64,000 nucleotides of DNA from Gluconacetobacter azotocaptans (GTDB lineage: Bacteria > Pseudomonadota > Alphaproteobacteria > Acetobacterales > Acetobacteraceae). Below, piece after piece: positions 9,114 through 17,347 of the stretch (position 1 is its first letter; every line of letters begins with the position of its first letter). The stretch covers positions 186,001 through 250,000 of the forward strand of contig NZ_JABEQF010000004.1 in the NCBI RefSeq assembly GCF_014174355.1, given 5' to 3'. The notes under the pieces were generated by a model. It was given only the letters and a program-made list of their open reading frames with translations. It did not search any database and had not been told where the DNA came from. The position numbers and the translations under genes were made by a program.

Positions 9114-10238
9114 TCAGTGCAGGATGATCTCGACGCGACGGTTCTGCGGCTCACGGGTGTTCGGACCCGTCGGGACCAGCGGATGCTGCTCGCCATAGCC
9201 GTGGATATCGATCGCGTTGGCCGGCACGCCGTCACGGATCAGTTCGGCCTTCACGCTGTTGGCGCGACGGACGGAGAGGCCCATGTTGTACTTCTCACCG
9301 CGCGGACCCGGATGGGCAGCCGAGTTGTCGGTGTAGCCGTTGACTTCGATACGGGTCGTCTGGACGTGGGTCGAAGCCTGGGCGGCCTCGGCCACGATCT
9401 CACGCGCACGGGCCGTCAGGTCCGAACGATCCCAGTCGAAGAACACCAGGTAGGTACGGGCCGGCGTCGGCGCGGGCGGCACGACGACCGGGGCCGGCGG
9501 CGGCGGCGGCGGAGCCGTGTTGAACGCGTAGCGCAGACCCAGGATGAACTGGTGGTTGAAGCGATCGTCGAAGTTCACGTTGCCCGTGCGGCGGCCAGCG
9601 GCGCCGGGACCATACGACGTATGGGTGAACGAGCCGTCGCTGAACGCCTGGCCCAGCATGCGGTACTGCGCCGTGATCTGCAGGCCGGGGACGTTCGGAA
9701 CGTCGTAGGCCGCACCGACGATGCCCTGATAGGCGAAGCCGCCGTTCGTGCCGCCCAGACGGGTGGTGGCGCCGTTGATGTAGTTGGTCGTGGTCGGGTT
9801 GTAGTGCTGCCACAGATAGCCGGCACCAACACCGACGAACGGCGTCACGGGGATGTCGATCCCGAACTGCTTCAGGTCGATGTCGTACAGGACGTTGACG
9901 AGTCCGCCATAGGACTGGTCGCTGCCGCTGGTCGTGTTCGGCACGCCGCTGCGATGATTGATCTGCGAATAGTTATAGACGCCCTCGACTTCGGCGCGCA
10001 GGCCGTTGCCGAAGCCCCAGCCGAAGGACCCGAAGCCGGTGAAGCCATCATGGTGGCGCAGCGTCGACGAGCTGGACTGGCGAGCCACAGGATCGTTGGC
10101 GAAACGGCCGTGCTGGGTCTGGACCAGGTTGTAACCGGCGCCCAGGTCCACGTACGGACCAGTAATGATGGTAGCGTTTGCGGCAACAGGTGCAGCCGCC
10201 ATCAGCGTGGTGGCGAGTAATGCCGTGCGGAGACGCAT
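9114..10238 (-). CDS. OmpA-family outer membrane protein
   Basis: This is a two-domain outer membrane protein of 374 residues. The start is the ATG at 10238, with AAGAGGACG about 8 nt upstream; a second in-frame ATG at 10259 has no such site. Residues 1-22 form a signal peptide ending Ala-Asn-Ala. The next 200 or so residues are an eight-strand beta-barrel domain (many alternating aromatic/Gly stretches). A Pro-rich linker (about 245-262) follows, then the OmpA peptidoglycan-binding domain with Asp-Trp-Asp at the front, Gly-Tyr-Thr-Asp in the middle and Asn-Arg-Arg-Val-Glu near the end. It tethers the outer membrane to the cell wall. A strong terminator follows. Confidence 0.93.
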   Translation of the reverse strand: MRLRTALLATTLMAAAPVAANATIITGPYVDLGAGYNLVQTQHGRFANDPVARQSSSSTLRHHDGFTGFGSFGWGFGNGLRAEVEGVYNYSQINHRSGVPNTTSGSDQSYGGLVNVLYDIDLKQFGIDIPVTPFVGVGAGYLWQHYNPTTTNYINGATTRLGGTNGGFAYQGIVGAAYDVPNVPGLQITAQYRMLGQAFSDGSFTHTSYGPGAAGRRTGNVNFDDRFNHQFILGLRYAFNTAPPPPPPAPVVVPPAPTPARTYLVFFDWDRSDLTARAREIVAEAAQASTHVQTTRIEVNGYTDNSAAHPGPRGEKYNMGLSVRRANSVKAELIRDGVPANAIDIHGYGEQHPLVPTGPNTREPQNRRVEIILH

Positions 10239-10546
10239 TATTTTCGTCCTCTTGATCATCCGTTCGAGTGCCGTCAAACCATAGACGGTCAGCCTCAGCG
10301 TGATGCTTAACCCCCTATAGATCTTTCGGTTCCGGATTAGGAACCCATCCGTTGGCAGGACAGCCATTACCGTTGCGATGCGTGTTGAAAAAGCAACAGT
10401 TTGTTTCGGGGCGATTACGGATCGCAGAAGGTCCGTTTCGTCTCCGATACCGTGGGGCCGGGACGGGCGAAGGGGCGAATATTGCGACGGCGTCACGTGG
10501 CCTGAAGTAATGGGGACACATGTGTCCCCACCGACACAGGGAGTCG
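10239..10546. other. Intergenic region between ompA-like gene and aroKB
   Basis: This 308-nt gap should hold the ompA-like promoter and 5' leader on the minus strand, since both flanking genes read leftward. I see no good consensus -35/-10 pair. The only clear structure is the 20-bp palindrome at 10511-10530. No coding frame in it looks real. Confidence 0.6.
10511..10530. repeat. Perfect 20-bp palindrome 3' of aroKB
   Basis: The sequence is a perfect dyad without spacer; each half is TGGGGACACA or its complement. It starts 17 nt beyond the aroKB stop on the minus strand. It could fold as a terminator stem but has no T-run, or it could be a dimer binding site. Confidence 0.8.
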
Positions 10547-12307
10547 TCAGGAAACACACGATTCCGTGATCAGAACCTCGCGGACGAGGTCGTCCGGGAC
10601 GTCGCGGCAGGTGAAGGCCTGCCCGATCCCGCGCGCCAGGACGAAGGACAGCCGGCCGTCGCGCATCTTCTTGTCCCGTTGCATGTGTCCGATCAGCGTT
10701 TCGGCCGAAAAGACATGTCCAAGGTCGGATATCCGGGCAGGCATGCCCAGCCGGTCCAGATGGCTGGTGACCCGGTCGAGGTCGGTCTGGGCGCAGAAGC
10801 CCATGCGAACCGAGGTCAGGAAGGCCAGGCGCAGGCCGATCGACACCGCCTCGCCATGCAGCAGGCGCCCGTCGTAGCCCAGCTCGGCTTCCAGCGCGTG
10901 GCCGAAGGTATGGCCCAGATTCAGAAGGGCGCGCCCGTCGGACTTCTTTTCCTCGCGTTCGTCGTCGCCGACGACCTGCGCCTTGAAGGCGCAGGCCAGG
11001 CTGACGGCCTCGGCCTGGGCGTCGGGCTCGCCATCCAGAACCGTCTGGCCGTTGGCCTCGCACCATTCGAACAGGGCGGCGTCGCCGATCAGGCCGGCCT
11101 TAACGATTTCGGCATAGCCCGCCCGGACCTCGCGCAACGGCAGGGTCGCCAGGGCCGACGTGTCGGCCAGTACGGCGACAGGCTGGTGGAAGGCGCCCAG
11201 CAAATTCTTGCCGAACGGGGTGTTGATGCCCGTCTTGCCACCCACGGACGAATCGACCTGTGACAGAAGGGTGGTCGGGATCTGCACGAACGGCAGGCCG
11301 CGCAGGGTGGTCGCCGCGGCGAAGCCGGCCAGATCGCCCACCACGCCGCCGCCCAGGGCGATGACCGTGGTTCCGCGCTCCACCGCCAGTTCCAGCAGGG
11401 TGTTGGTCACGCGTTCGTATTCCGCGATCGTCTTCGATCCCTCGCCGGGGGGGACGATGATCGTGTCGGCACGAATCCCGGCCTCGGCCAGCCCCTCCAG
11501 CAGGCGGGGCAGGTGCAGCTTGGCCACGGTGTCGTCGGTCACGATCACCACCCGCTTCTGCCGCAGGACGGGGGTAAGAAGCACGCCGGCATGCCGGATC
11601 AGGTCCGCGCCGATGGTGACGTCGTACTGCCAGCGCTCCAGCCTGACCGGGACGATTCGGGGTTGCTGCGCCAGGGTCAGGGCGCTGATGACGTTGCCCG
11701 CACTTTGGTCCACGTTCTCGTCTCCACAATCCACGATGAGGTCGGCCTCGGCATAGACCGGATGCCGTATTTCCATGAGTCCGGCGAGAATCTCGCGCGG
11801 GTCGCCCTGGTTCAGCAGCGGGCGATGGGTGCGTCCCTGGACGCGGCGGACCAGGACGGGCAGGGGGCAGCGCAGCCATACCGACGTCGCGTGCTCGCGA
11901 ATGACGGCGCGGGTCGCGGGGTCCATGAACGCGCCGCCGCCGGTCGCCAGGACCAGCGGACGGCCGTCGAGGATCCGCCGGATGACCCGTCGTTCGCCCT
12001 TGCGGAACTCGGCCTCGCCATAATTGGCGAACAGGTCGGCGATGGAACATCCGGCCGCGCGTTCGATCTCGACGTCCGCGTCGACGAAGGGCAGGCCCAG
12101 TCGCGACGCGACCCTGCGGCCGATCGTCGTCTTGCCCGCCCCCATCAGGCCCACCAGCACGATGCTGTGCCCCGTCGGCCCCATGCTGCGATGCCGGTCG
12201 GCGGGTTCCACCGCCTCCAGGTCGAACGGGAAGAACGGATCGTCCCTGCCGTCGAGGGGGAGGGCGGCAGGCGAACGGGGGGCAGGCGGGTCGATCGGGC
12301 GTGACAT
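10547..12307 (-). CDS. aroKB: Bifunctional shikimate kinase / 3-dehydroquinate synthase
   Basis: Two shikimate-pathway enzymes are in one 586-residue chain. Residues 1-45 are a Pro-rich leader. Residues 46-210 are shikimate kinase (shikimate to shikimate 3-phosphate): Walker A Gly-Leu-Met-Gly-Ala-Gly-Lys-Thr at 53-60, a later Ala-Thr-Gly-Gly-Gly-Ala substrate loop, and the LID Arg-Thr-His-Arg-Pro-Leu-Leu. Residues from about 215 on are 3-dehydroquinate synthase (DAHP to dehydroquinate): Gly-Glu-Gly-Ser-Lys-Thr, Gly-Gly-Gly-Val-Val-Gly-Asp, Ser-Ser-Val-Gly-Gly-Lys-Thr and the zinc-ligand motif Gly-His-Thr-Phe-Gly-His. In most bacteria these are separate adjacent genes. The start chosen is the ATG at 12307; an ATG at 12340 and the GTP-proximal ATG near residue 42 are alternatives. 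Confidence 0.95.
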   Translation of the reverse strand: MSRPIDPPAPRSPAALPLDGRDDPFFPFDLEAVEPADRHRSMGPTGHSIVLVGLMGAGKTTIGRRVASRLGLPFVDADVEIERAAGCSIADLFANYGEAEFRKGERRVIRRILDGRPLVLATGGGAFMDPATRAVIREHATSVWLRCPLPVLVRRVQGRTHRPLLNQGDPREILAGLMEIRHPVYAEADLIVDCGDENVDQSAGNVISALTLAQQPRIVPVRLERWQYDVTIGADLIRHAGVLLTPVLRQKRVVIVTDDTVAKLHLPRLLEGLAEAGIRADTIIVPPGEGSKTIAEYERVTNTLLELAVERGTTVIALGGGVVGDLAGFAAATTLRGLPFVQIPTTLLSQVDSSVGGKTGINTPFGKNLLGAFHQPVAVLADTSALATLPLREVRAGYAEIVKAGLIGDAALFEWCEANGQTVLDGEPDAQAEAVSLACAFKAQVVGDDEREEKKSDGRALLNLGHTFGHALEAELGYDGRLLHGEAVSIGLRLAFLTSVRMGFCAQTDLDRVTSHLDRLGMPARISDLGHVFSAETLIGHMQRDKKMRDGRLSFVLARGIGQAFTCRDVPDDLVREVLITESCVS

Positions 12308-12411
12308 GATCGCCAACCTAACATACAGCGAAGGCGGCAAGCCATGTCGGTTCGTGAACGGGTGGTTCCAGCCGCTGAGGGATGCAGCTTTTCGCGTAAT
12401 TAGGGGTCGTC

Positions 12412-12555
12412 ATGCAGCGCATCTTGTTGGTTCTTGTGGGCGTCGTCGTCCTTGTGCTGGCAGGGGGATTCGTCTCCATGGGCGCGTTTCCGCCGCCCGC
12501 CCCGGTCCAGCAGGTCCACAAGGATGTTCCGTCGGACCGTTTCGCCCATCCGTGA
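12412..12555 (+). CDS. Small membrane-anchored protein upstream of xerD, 47 aa
   Basis: A short frame starting at an ATG (upstream purines TAGGGG) encodes one transmembrane helix made almost only of Leu, Val and Gly (residues 4-24), then a Pro-rich periplasmic tail ending His-Pro. Its TGA overlaps the GTG start of xerD in the form GTGA, so translation is probably coupled. The overlap, the hydrophobic profile and the spacing from aroKB support a real gene. I recognise no family or function. Confidence 0.65.
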   Translation: MQRILLVLVGVVVLVLAGGFVSMGAFPPPAPVQQVHKDVPSDRFAHP

Positions 12556-13478
12556 GCGGCGCGCACGCCGAGGCGTTTCTGGAAATGCTGGCCGCCGAAC
12601 GGGGCGCCGCGCCGAACACGCTGAAGGCCTATGCGCGCGACCTGGACGATTTCGCCGCCCATGCCCGCCAGGGCGGGCGGGGCCTCCATGACGCCGATGC
12701 CGATCTGCTTCGGGACTATATGGCGGCCCTGGCCCGTGCGGGCCTGTCACCCAGAACCCAGGCCCGGCGCCTGTCGTGCCTGAAACAGTTCCATCTGTTC
12801 CTGGCGCGCGAAGGGGTGCGGCCCGACAATCCGGCCGATCTGCTGGACGCCCCCCGCCTTGCCGCCCCCCTGCCGCGCTTCCTGTCCGAGTCGGAGGTCG
12901 ATTCCCTGCTGGCGGCCTGCGCGCCGGGGGCGGATTCCGAGGCGCCCGGGGCCCGGCGATGGCTGGTCGCCCGCGCGGCGCTGGAGATGCTCTATGCCTC
13001 CGGCCTGCGTATTTCCGAATTGCTGGCCTTGCCGCGTCGCAGCCTGGTGGGGGCGGCACAGATGCTGCTGGTGCGCGGCAAGGGTGGGCGGGAACGAGTC
13101 GTGCCGCTGTCCGCCGCCGCCCGCACGGCGGCCGAGGCGCTGGTGGCCCACGACCGGGCACAGGGCAGTCCGTACCTGTTTCCCGGCCGCGACCCCCGCC
13201 GGCCGCTGACCCGCCAGGGATTCGACCGGATTCTGCACGATGTCGGGCTGCGGGCCGGGCTGGACCCCGAGCGGCTGTCGCCCCACGTGCTGCGCCATTC
13301 CTTCGCGACGCACATGCTGGCCCGGGGCGCCGATCTGCGGGCGCTGCAGGTTCTGCTGGGCCATGCGGACATCGCGACGACCCAGATCTATACCCATGTG
13401 CTGGCCGAACGGTTGCGCCAGGCGCTGGAGGCGCATCATCCGCTGGCCCAGGCCACGGCCGGAACGAAATCGACGTGA
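12552..13478 (+). CDS. xerD: Tyrosine recombinase XerD-like
   Basis: XerD and XerC resolve chromosome dimers at dif near the division septum. The 308-residue chain starts at a GTG overlapping the small upstream gene. Residues 1-95 form the SAM-like core-binding domain. The catalytic domain carries Arg153 (Gly-Leu-Arg-Ile-Ser-Glu), Lys177, His245 and Arg248 (His-x-Leu-Arg-His), His271 and the nucleophile Tyr280 (Gln-Ile-Tyr-Thr-His). Length and position next to accA and aroKB fit the chromosomal housekeeping enzyme rather than a phage or integron integrase. XerC cannot be excluded by motifs alone. Confidence 0.9.
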   Translation: MSGAHAEAFLEMLAAERGAAPNTLKAYARDLDDFAAHARQGGRGLHDADADLLRDYMAALARAGLSPRTQARRLSCLKQFHLFLAREGVRPDNPADLLDAPRLAAPLPRFLSESEVDSLLAACAPGADSEAPGARRWLVARAALEMLYASGLRISELLALPRRSLVGAAQMLLVRGKGGRERVVPLSAAARTAAEALVAHDRAQGSPYLFPGRDPRRPLTRQGFDRILHDVGLRAGLDPERLSPHVLRHSFATHMLARGADLRALQVLLGHADIATTQIYTHVLAERLRQALEAHHPLAQATAGTKST

Positions 13479-13526
13479 TTGGCCGGCAAAACATGCGCGT
13501 GCGGGCGGTTTTGCTGCGGAATGTGC

Positions 13527-13554
13527 TTGGCAGGAAACGTGGCTGTGCTATCCG
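13527..13554 (+). promoter_or_regulatory. Candidate accA promoter
   Basis: TTGGCA (13527-13532), 16 nt, then TATCCG (13549-13554). The accA ATG begins only 6 nt later, so initiation at the usual distance would produce an mRNA starting at or within a base or two of the start codon. No ribosome site is visible before accA. Confidence 0.45.
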
Positions 13555-13560
13555 CACCGC

Positions 13561-14517
13561 ATGCGCCAGTTTCTAGATTTCGAAAAGTCGGTCGCCGAGC
13601 TTGAGAACAAGATCGACGAGCTTCGCAAGATGTCCGGGCCGGACGGAATCAACATCGCCGAGGAAATCGCCAAGCTGACCGAGAAATCGGACAAGCAGCT
13701 TCGCGCGGCCTACGCCAAGCTGACCCCGTGGCAGAAGGTGCAGGTCGCCCGTCATGCCCAGCGTCCGCATGCGGTGGATTACATCCACACGCTGGTGAAC
13801 GATTTCACGCCGCTGGCCGGCGACCGCCTGTTCGCCGAGGACAAGGCCGTGATCGGCGGCATCGGCCGGTTCGGCGACCAGCCGGTCGTCGTGATCGGGA
13901 CCGAGCGCGGCGCGGACCTGGAAACCCGCCTGCAGCATAATTTCGGCATGGCCCGGCCCGAGGGCTATCGCAAGGCCCAGCGCCTGATGAAGCTGGCGGT
14001 CCGCTTCGGCATGCCGATCCTGACCTTCATCGACACGTCGGGCGCATGGCCCGGCATCGACGCCGAGGCCCGCGGACAGGCCGAAGCCATCGCGCGTTCG
14101 ATCGACGTCTGCCTGTCCGCGCCCGTTCCGGTGATCGCCACCGTAATCGGCGAGGGCGGTTCGGGCGGCGCGGTGGCGCTGGGGGCCGGCGACCGGGTCA
14201 TGATGCTGGAACATGCGATCTATTCGGTCATCTCGCCCGAGGCCTGCGCCTCGATCCTGTGGCGCGACCCGAAGCAGGCGACGAGCGCCGCCGATGCGCT
14301 GAAGCTGACGGCCCAGGACCTGCTGCAACTCGGCCTGATCGACCGCATCATCCCCGAACCGCTGGGCGGAGCGCAGCGCGACCCGGCGGCGGCGATCCGG
14401 GCGGTGGGCGATGCGATCGCGGCGGACCTTCCCCCCCTGCTGGCACGCGAACCCGCGGTTCTGGTCGCCCAGCGTCGCGAGAAGTTCCTGGCCATGGGGC
14501 GTGACGGGCTGACCTGA
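13561..14517 (+). CDS. accA: Acetyl-CoA carboxylase carboxyltransferase alpha subunit
   Basis: AccA with AccD transfers the carboxyl group from carboxybiotin to acetyl-CoA, making malonyl-CoA for fatty acid synthesis. The 318-residue protein has the typical alpha-subunit start (Phe-Leu-Asp-Phe-Glu-Lys then a coiled helix), the oxyanion loops Gly-Gly-Ile and Gly-Glu-Gly-Gly-Ser-Gly-Gly-Ala, and the conserved Ile-Ser-Pro-Glu-Ala-Cys-Ala. The length matches the family. The ATG at 13561 is fixed by the conserved N-terminus. It lacks a Shine-Dalgarno sequence and follows a promoter-like pair closely. Confidence 0.97.
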   Translation: MRQFLDFEKSVAELENKIDELRKMSGPDGINIAEEIAKLTEKSDKQLRAAYAKLTPWQKVQVARHAQRPHAVDYIHTLVNDFTPLAGDRLFAEDKAVIGGIGRFGDQPVVVIGTERGADLETRLQHNFGMARPEGYRKAQRLMKLAVRFGMPILTFIDTSGAWPGIDAEARGQAEAIARSIDVCLSAPVPVIATVIGEGGSGGAVALGAGDRVMMLEHAIYSVISPEACASILWRDPKQATSAADALKLTAQDLLQLGLIDRIIPEPLGGAQRDPAAAIRAVGDAIAADLPPLLAREPAVLVAQRREKFLAMGRDGLT

Positions 14518-14572
14518 AACCCGCCGAAGGCCCTGGTGGTTCGGGCAAGGCCCGATCTCGCTCCGCCCCCAC

Positions 14573-15328
14573 TCAGGGCGGCGGTTCGCCCTCGACCGGT
14601 GCGAAGCCCAAGGTTGCGATCAGATCACGGACCGCACTGGCGGCCTGGTGCACGGCGCGGGCGTCCACCCCCTTGCTTACCAGGGCCACGCCGCGCCGCC
14701 CATCGGGACGATGGAACGGGTAGGACCCGATATCGACCTGCCCATGGCACGACTGAACGTCCGACAGGCCGGCGGCCAGCGTGCCTTCATACAGGCCCAG
14801 CGCGTACCAGCTGATGGATGTGACGGGCGTACCATGCGTCAGGCCGGGGGACACTTCCTCGAACATCGCGCGCATGATGCGTGGCACGCCGGCCATCACA
14901 TGGACATTGCCCATGCTGAAGCCAGGCGCGACCGACACCGGGTTGCGGATCGGGATGGCACCTTCGGGCAGCGTTGCCATGCGCTGTCGGGCGGCGTTGA
15001 ATTCGCCAGGCGGGAAATGGGCTTCCAGCAGGCGAAACGACTCGGAATGGATCGTCCAGGGCACGCCGAACGCCTCGGCGATGCAGGGCGCGGTAATATC
15101 GTCGTGGGTCGGCCCGATGCCGCCGGTGGTGAAGACATGGTCGAACCGCGCCCGGACGTCGCATACCGTGGTGACGATGGTTTCGCGGATATCGGGGATG
15201 ACCCGGACCTCCATCAGGGAAATGCCGATCTCCGCCAGGCGACGGGCGATATACTGTACGTTCATATCCTGCGTGCGGCCCGAGAGGATTTCGTTGCCGA
15301 TCACCAGGATGCAGGCTGTGGGATTCAT
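14573..15328 (-). CDS. Molybdopterin-binding domain protein, CinA N-terminal type
   Basis: This 251-residue protein consists of the MoCF-biosynthesis/CinA-N domain: an early Ile-Gly-Asn-Glu-Ile-Leu-Ser-Gly, then Thr-Thr-Gly-Gly-Ile-Gly-Pro-Thr-His-Asp-Asp-Ile-Thr near 85-97. The C-terminal nicotinamide-nucleotide amidase domain of full-length CinA is absent. Stand-alone proteins of this type are widespread in alphaproteobacteria; a pyrophosphatase role on ADP-ribose-like nucleotides is known for the domain, but function here is inferred. It is divergent from the SMP-30 gene. Confidence 0.85.
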   Translation of the reverse strand: MNPTACILVIGNEILSGRTQDMNVQYIARRLAEIGISLMEVRVIPDIRETIVTTVCDVRARFDHVFTTGGIGPTHDDITAPCIAEAFGVPWTIHSESFRLLEAHFPPGEFNAARQRMATLPEGAIPIRNPVSVAPGFSMGNVHVMAGVPRIMRAMFEEVSPGLTHGTPVTSISWYALGLYEGTLAAGLSDVQSCHGQVDIGSYPFHRPDGRRGVALVSKGVDARAVHQAASAVRDLIATLGFAPVEGEPPP

Positions 15329-15402
15329 GAACGGATTCCACCTTTGCGGTATGATCGCACTATGACCCCGAAGGGCCGTCCGGGCCAGAGAGGAGGACCA
15401 AG

Positions 15403-16311
15403 ATGTTGAAGGGACCGATCTGCGGCGCGCCGCGCTGCGTGTGGGATCTGCGCGCCACGCTGGGCGAGGGGCCGGTCTGGGCCGAAACCGAGCAGGCCCT
15501 GTATTTCGTCGATATCGTGGGCCGCGCGATCCATCGCTACCGCCCCGAAAGCGGCGAGACCACCAGTTGGGACGCGCCCGACCGGCCCGGTTTCCTGGTG
15601 CCGTCGAACGACGGCACGTTCCTGTGCGGGCTGAAGGACGGGCTGCATCGCTTCGATCCCGCCAGCGGCCGGTTCAGCCTCGATACGCTGGTCGAACCCG
15701 AATTGCCGGGAAACCGGATCAACGACGGTCATGTCGATGCCGCCGGCCGCCTGTGGTTCGGCACGATGCACGATGCCGAAACCGAGCCGACAGGATCGCT
15801 GTATTCCGTGACGCAGGCGGGCGGCAGCCTGCACATCCATCGCGAGGACGAAGGCTATATCGTCAGCAACGGGCCGGCGCTTTCGCCCGATGGACGGGTT
15901 TTGTACCACAATCATTCGCCCGCGCAGGTCGTCTACGCCTTCGACGTGGGGGATGGCGGGATGCTGTCCAATCGCCGCGTCTTCGCGACCCTGGACGATG
16001 GCTATCCGGATGGAATCGCGGTCGACAGCGCCGGCTTCCTGTGGATCGGCGTATGGGGCGGCGGACGGATCGAGCGCCTGTCCCCGGACGGAACGCCGGT
16101 CGACCCGATTCCGCTGCCGGCACGCAACGTCACCAAGGTCGCGTTCGGCGGGCCGGACTACCGCACCGTCTTCGTCACGACGGCGCGCAGCGGCCTGTCG
16201 CCGGAACAGCTTCAGGCCGAGCCGCTGACCGGCGGGCTGTTCTCGTTCGGCAGCAGCATTCCCGGACAACGGCAGGCGGTCTTTCCCCTGACCCGGTCGC
16301 TTATCCTGTAA
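15403..16311 (+). CDS. SMP-30/gluconolactonase family lactonase
   Basis: This 302-residue six-bladed propeller fits sugar lactonases that open gluconolactone, galactonolactone or related lactones, and also regucalcin. Seen features are the first metal ligand in Gly-Glu-Gly-Pro-Val-Trp near residue 18, Asn-Asp-Gly-His-Val-Asp near 105, Ser-Asn-Gly-Pro near 150 and Pro-Asp-Gly-Ile-Ala-Val-Asp near 200, all typical. The ATG at 15403 follows AGAGGAGGA. It lies 4 kb before the galactonate cassette and could supply the lactonase step missing there, but it is a separate unit. Confidence 0.88.
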   Translation: MLKGPICGAPRCVWDLRATLGEGPVWAETEQALYFVDIVGRAIHRYRPESGETTSWDAPDRPGFLVPSNDGTFLCGLKDGLHRFDPASGRFSLDTLVEPELPGNRINDGHVDAAGRLWFGTMHDAETEPTGSLYSVTQAGGSLHIHREDEGYIVSNGPALSPDGRVLYHNHSPAQVVYAFDVGDGGMLSNRRVFATLDDGYPDGIAVDSAGFLWIGVWGGGRIERLSPDGTPVDPIPLPARNVTKVAFGGPDYRTVFVTTARSGLSPEQLQAEPLTGGLFSFGSSIPGQRQAVFPLTRSLIL

Positions 16312-16314
16312 GGA

Positions 16315-17328
16315 TCAGATCAGGTCGCGCAGCAGCGGGATCAGGGGCAGGTCGGCCTCGGGCATCGGATAGTCCGACAGGGCCTCGGCCCGGACCCAGG
16401 CCAGGGCCTGCCCCTCGCGCGGACGCGGCACGTTCTTCCAGCGCCGGCAGACATACACGGGCATCAGCAGGTGAAAATGCCCGTAATCGTGAGACACGAA
16501 ACTATAGGGCGCGAGGCACGACCGTGCCACGTCCAGCCCCAGTTCCTCGTCCAGTTCGCGGATCAGCGCGGCCTCGGGCGTTTCGCCGGGCTCGACCTTG
16601 CCGCCTGGGAATTCCCACAGCCCGGCCATCGGCTTGCCTTCCGGCCGTCGGGCCAGCAGGACGCGGCCATCGGAATCGATCAGAGCCACCGCCGCGACCA
16701 GGACGATTTTCTTCTGTCCTGCCGGGGTGTCCTTGGGGGAAGCCGCCGGGCCGTCCACCGACAGGTCGGCGCGGGTCGCCTCGAACAGCAGCACCGGATG
16801 CTCGCCGCCACGCGAGACGAATTCCTGCCGCCCGGTCCCGGATTCGCGAAAACCGATGCGGCGCAGGACGGCGATCGAGGCGGGGTTGTCATGGGCGACC
16901 GCCGCCGCCATCCGCTCGACCGGCAGGTTGGCCAGCGCCCATCGTGCGATCCGGCCCACCGTGATGGTGGCGACCTTGCGATTCCAGTACGGGCGCCCGA
17001 TCCAGTATCCGACCGTGCCGGAGCGGGTCGCGGGATCGATCTGTACCCCGATGCAGCCGATCAGCGAATCGGGCTCGTCCGATTCGGGATGGGTGATGGC
17101 GAAATGATAGGCCGCCCCCCGGCGTGACAGATCCTGGGTCGAGGCGATCCATTCGTCCGTCAGGCCGCGCGGATAGGGAAATGGCACCCGGCTGAGCATG
17201 CGGATGACACTCCAGTCATTGACCAGGCGATGCATCGCGCCTGCGTCCGACGGCAGCAACGCCCGCAGCCGATAGGGGCCGGCCTCCAGCGCGGGGGCGG
17301 CCCCCCCGGTTTGCATGTCCATCGTCAT
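16315..17328 (-). CDS. Fused GNAT acetyltransferase-Nudix (MutT-like) protein
   Basis: This 337-residue chain joins two domains. Residues 15-190 are a GNAT acetyltransferase of the RimJ/RimL type, with Gly-Tyr-Trp-Ile-Gly, a Trp-x-x-Lys acetyl-CoA region near 115-125 and Asn-Pro-Ala-Ser near 148-151. Residues 205-337 are a Nudix hydrolase with an intact box at 243-265 (Gly, Glu249, Arg257-Glu258, Glu261-Glu262, Gly264), preceded by Gly-Leu-Trp-Glu-Phe-Pro-Gly-Gly as in MutT. The Nudix half probably cleans oxidised dGTP; the GNAT target is unknown. A Ser/Pro-rich linker at 190-204 separates the two halves. It lies 19 nt after the Rieske gene on the same strand. Confidence 0.9.
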   Translation of the reverse strand: MTMDMQTGGAAPALEAGPYRLRALLPSDAGAMHRLVNDWSVIRMLSRVPFPYPRGLTDEWIASTQDLSRRGAAYHFAITHPESDEPDSLIGCIGVQIDPATRSGTVGYWIGRPYWNRKVATITVGRIARWALANLPVERMAAAVAHDNPASIAVLRRIGFRESGTGRQEFVSRGGEHPVLLFEATRADLSVDGPAASPKDTPAGQKKIVLVAAVALIDSDGRVLLARRPEGKPMAGLWEFPGGKVEPGETPEAALIRELDEELGLDVARSCLAPYSFVSHDYGHFHLLMPVYVCRRWKNVPRPREGQALAWVRAEALSDYPMPEADLPLIPLLRDLI

Positions 17329-17347
17329 GCGGGCGGCAAGGCGGGGG

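Noticed and set aside
9114-11066. Reading the OmpA-like gene as a 650-aa fusion
   Set aside because: The extra N-terminal part is antisense-frame sequence of aroKB and non-coding DNA; a signal peptide and ribosome site mark the true start at 10238.
12552-13478. xerD as a phage or integron integrase marking a mobile element
   Set aside because: Length and motifs fit Xer housekeeping enzymes, neighbours are aroKB and accA, and there is no attachment site, tRNA or phage gene.
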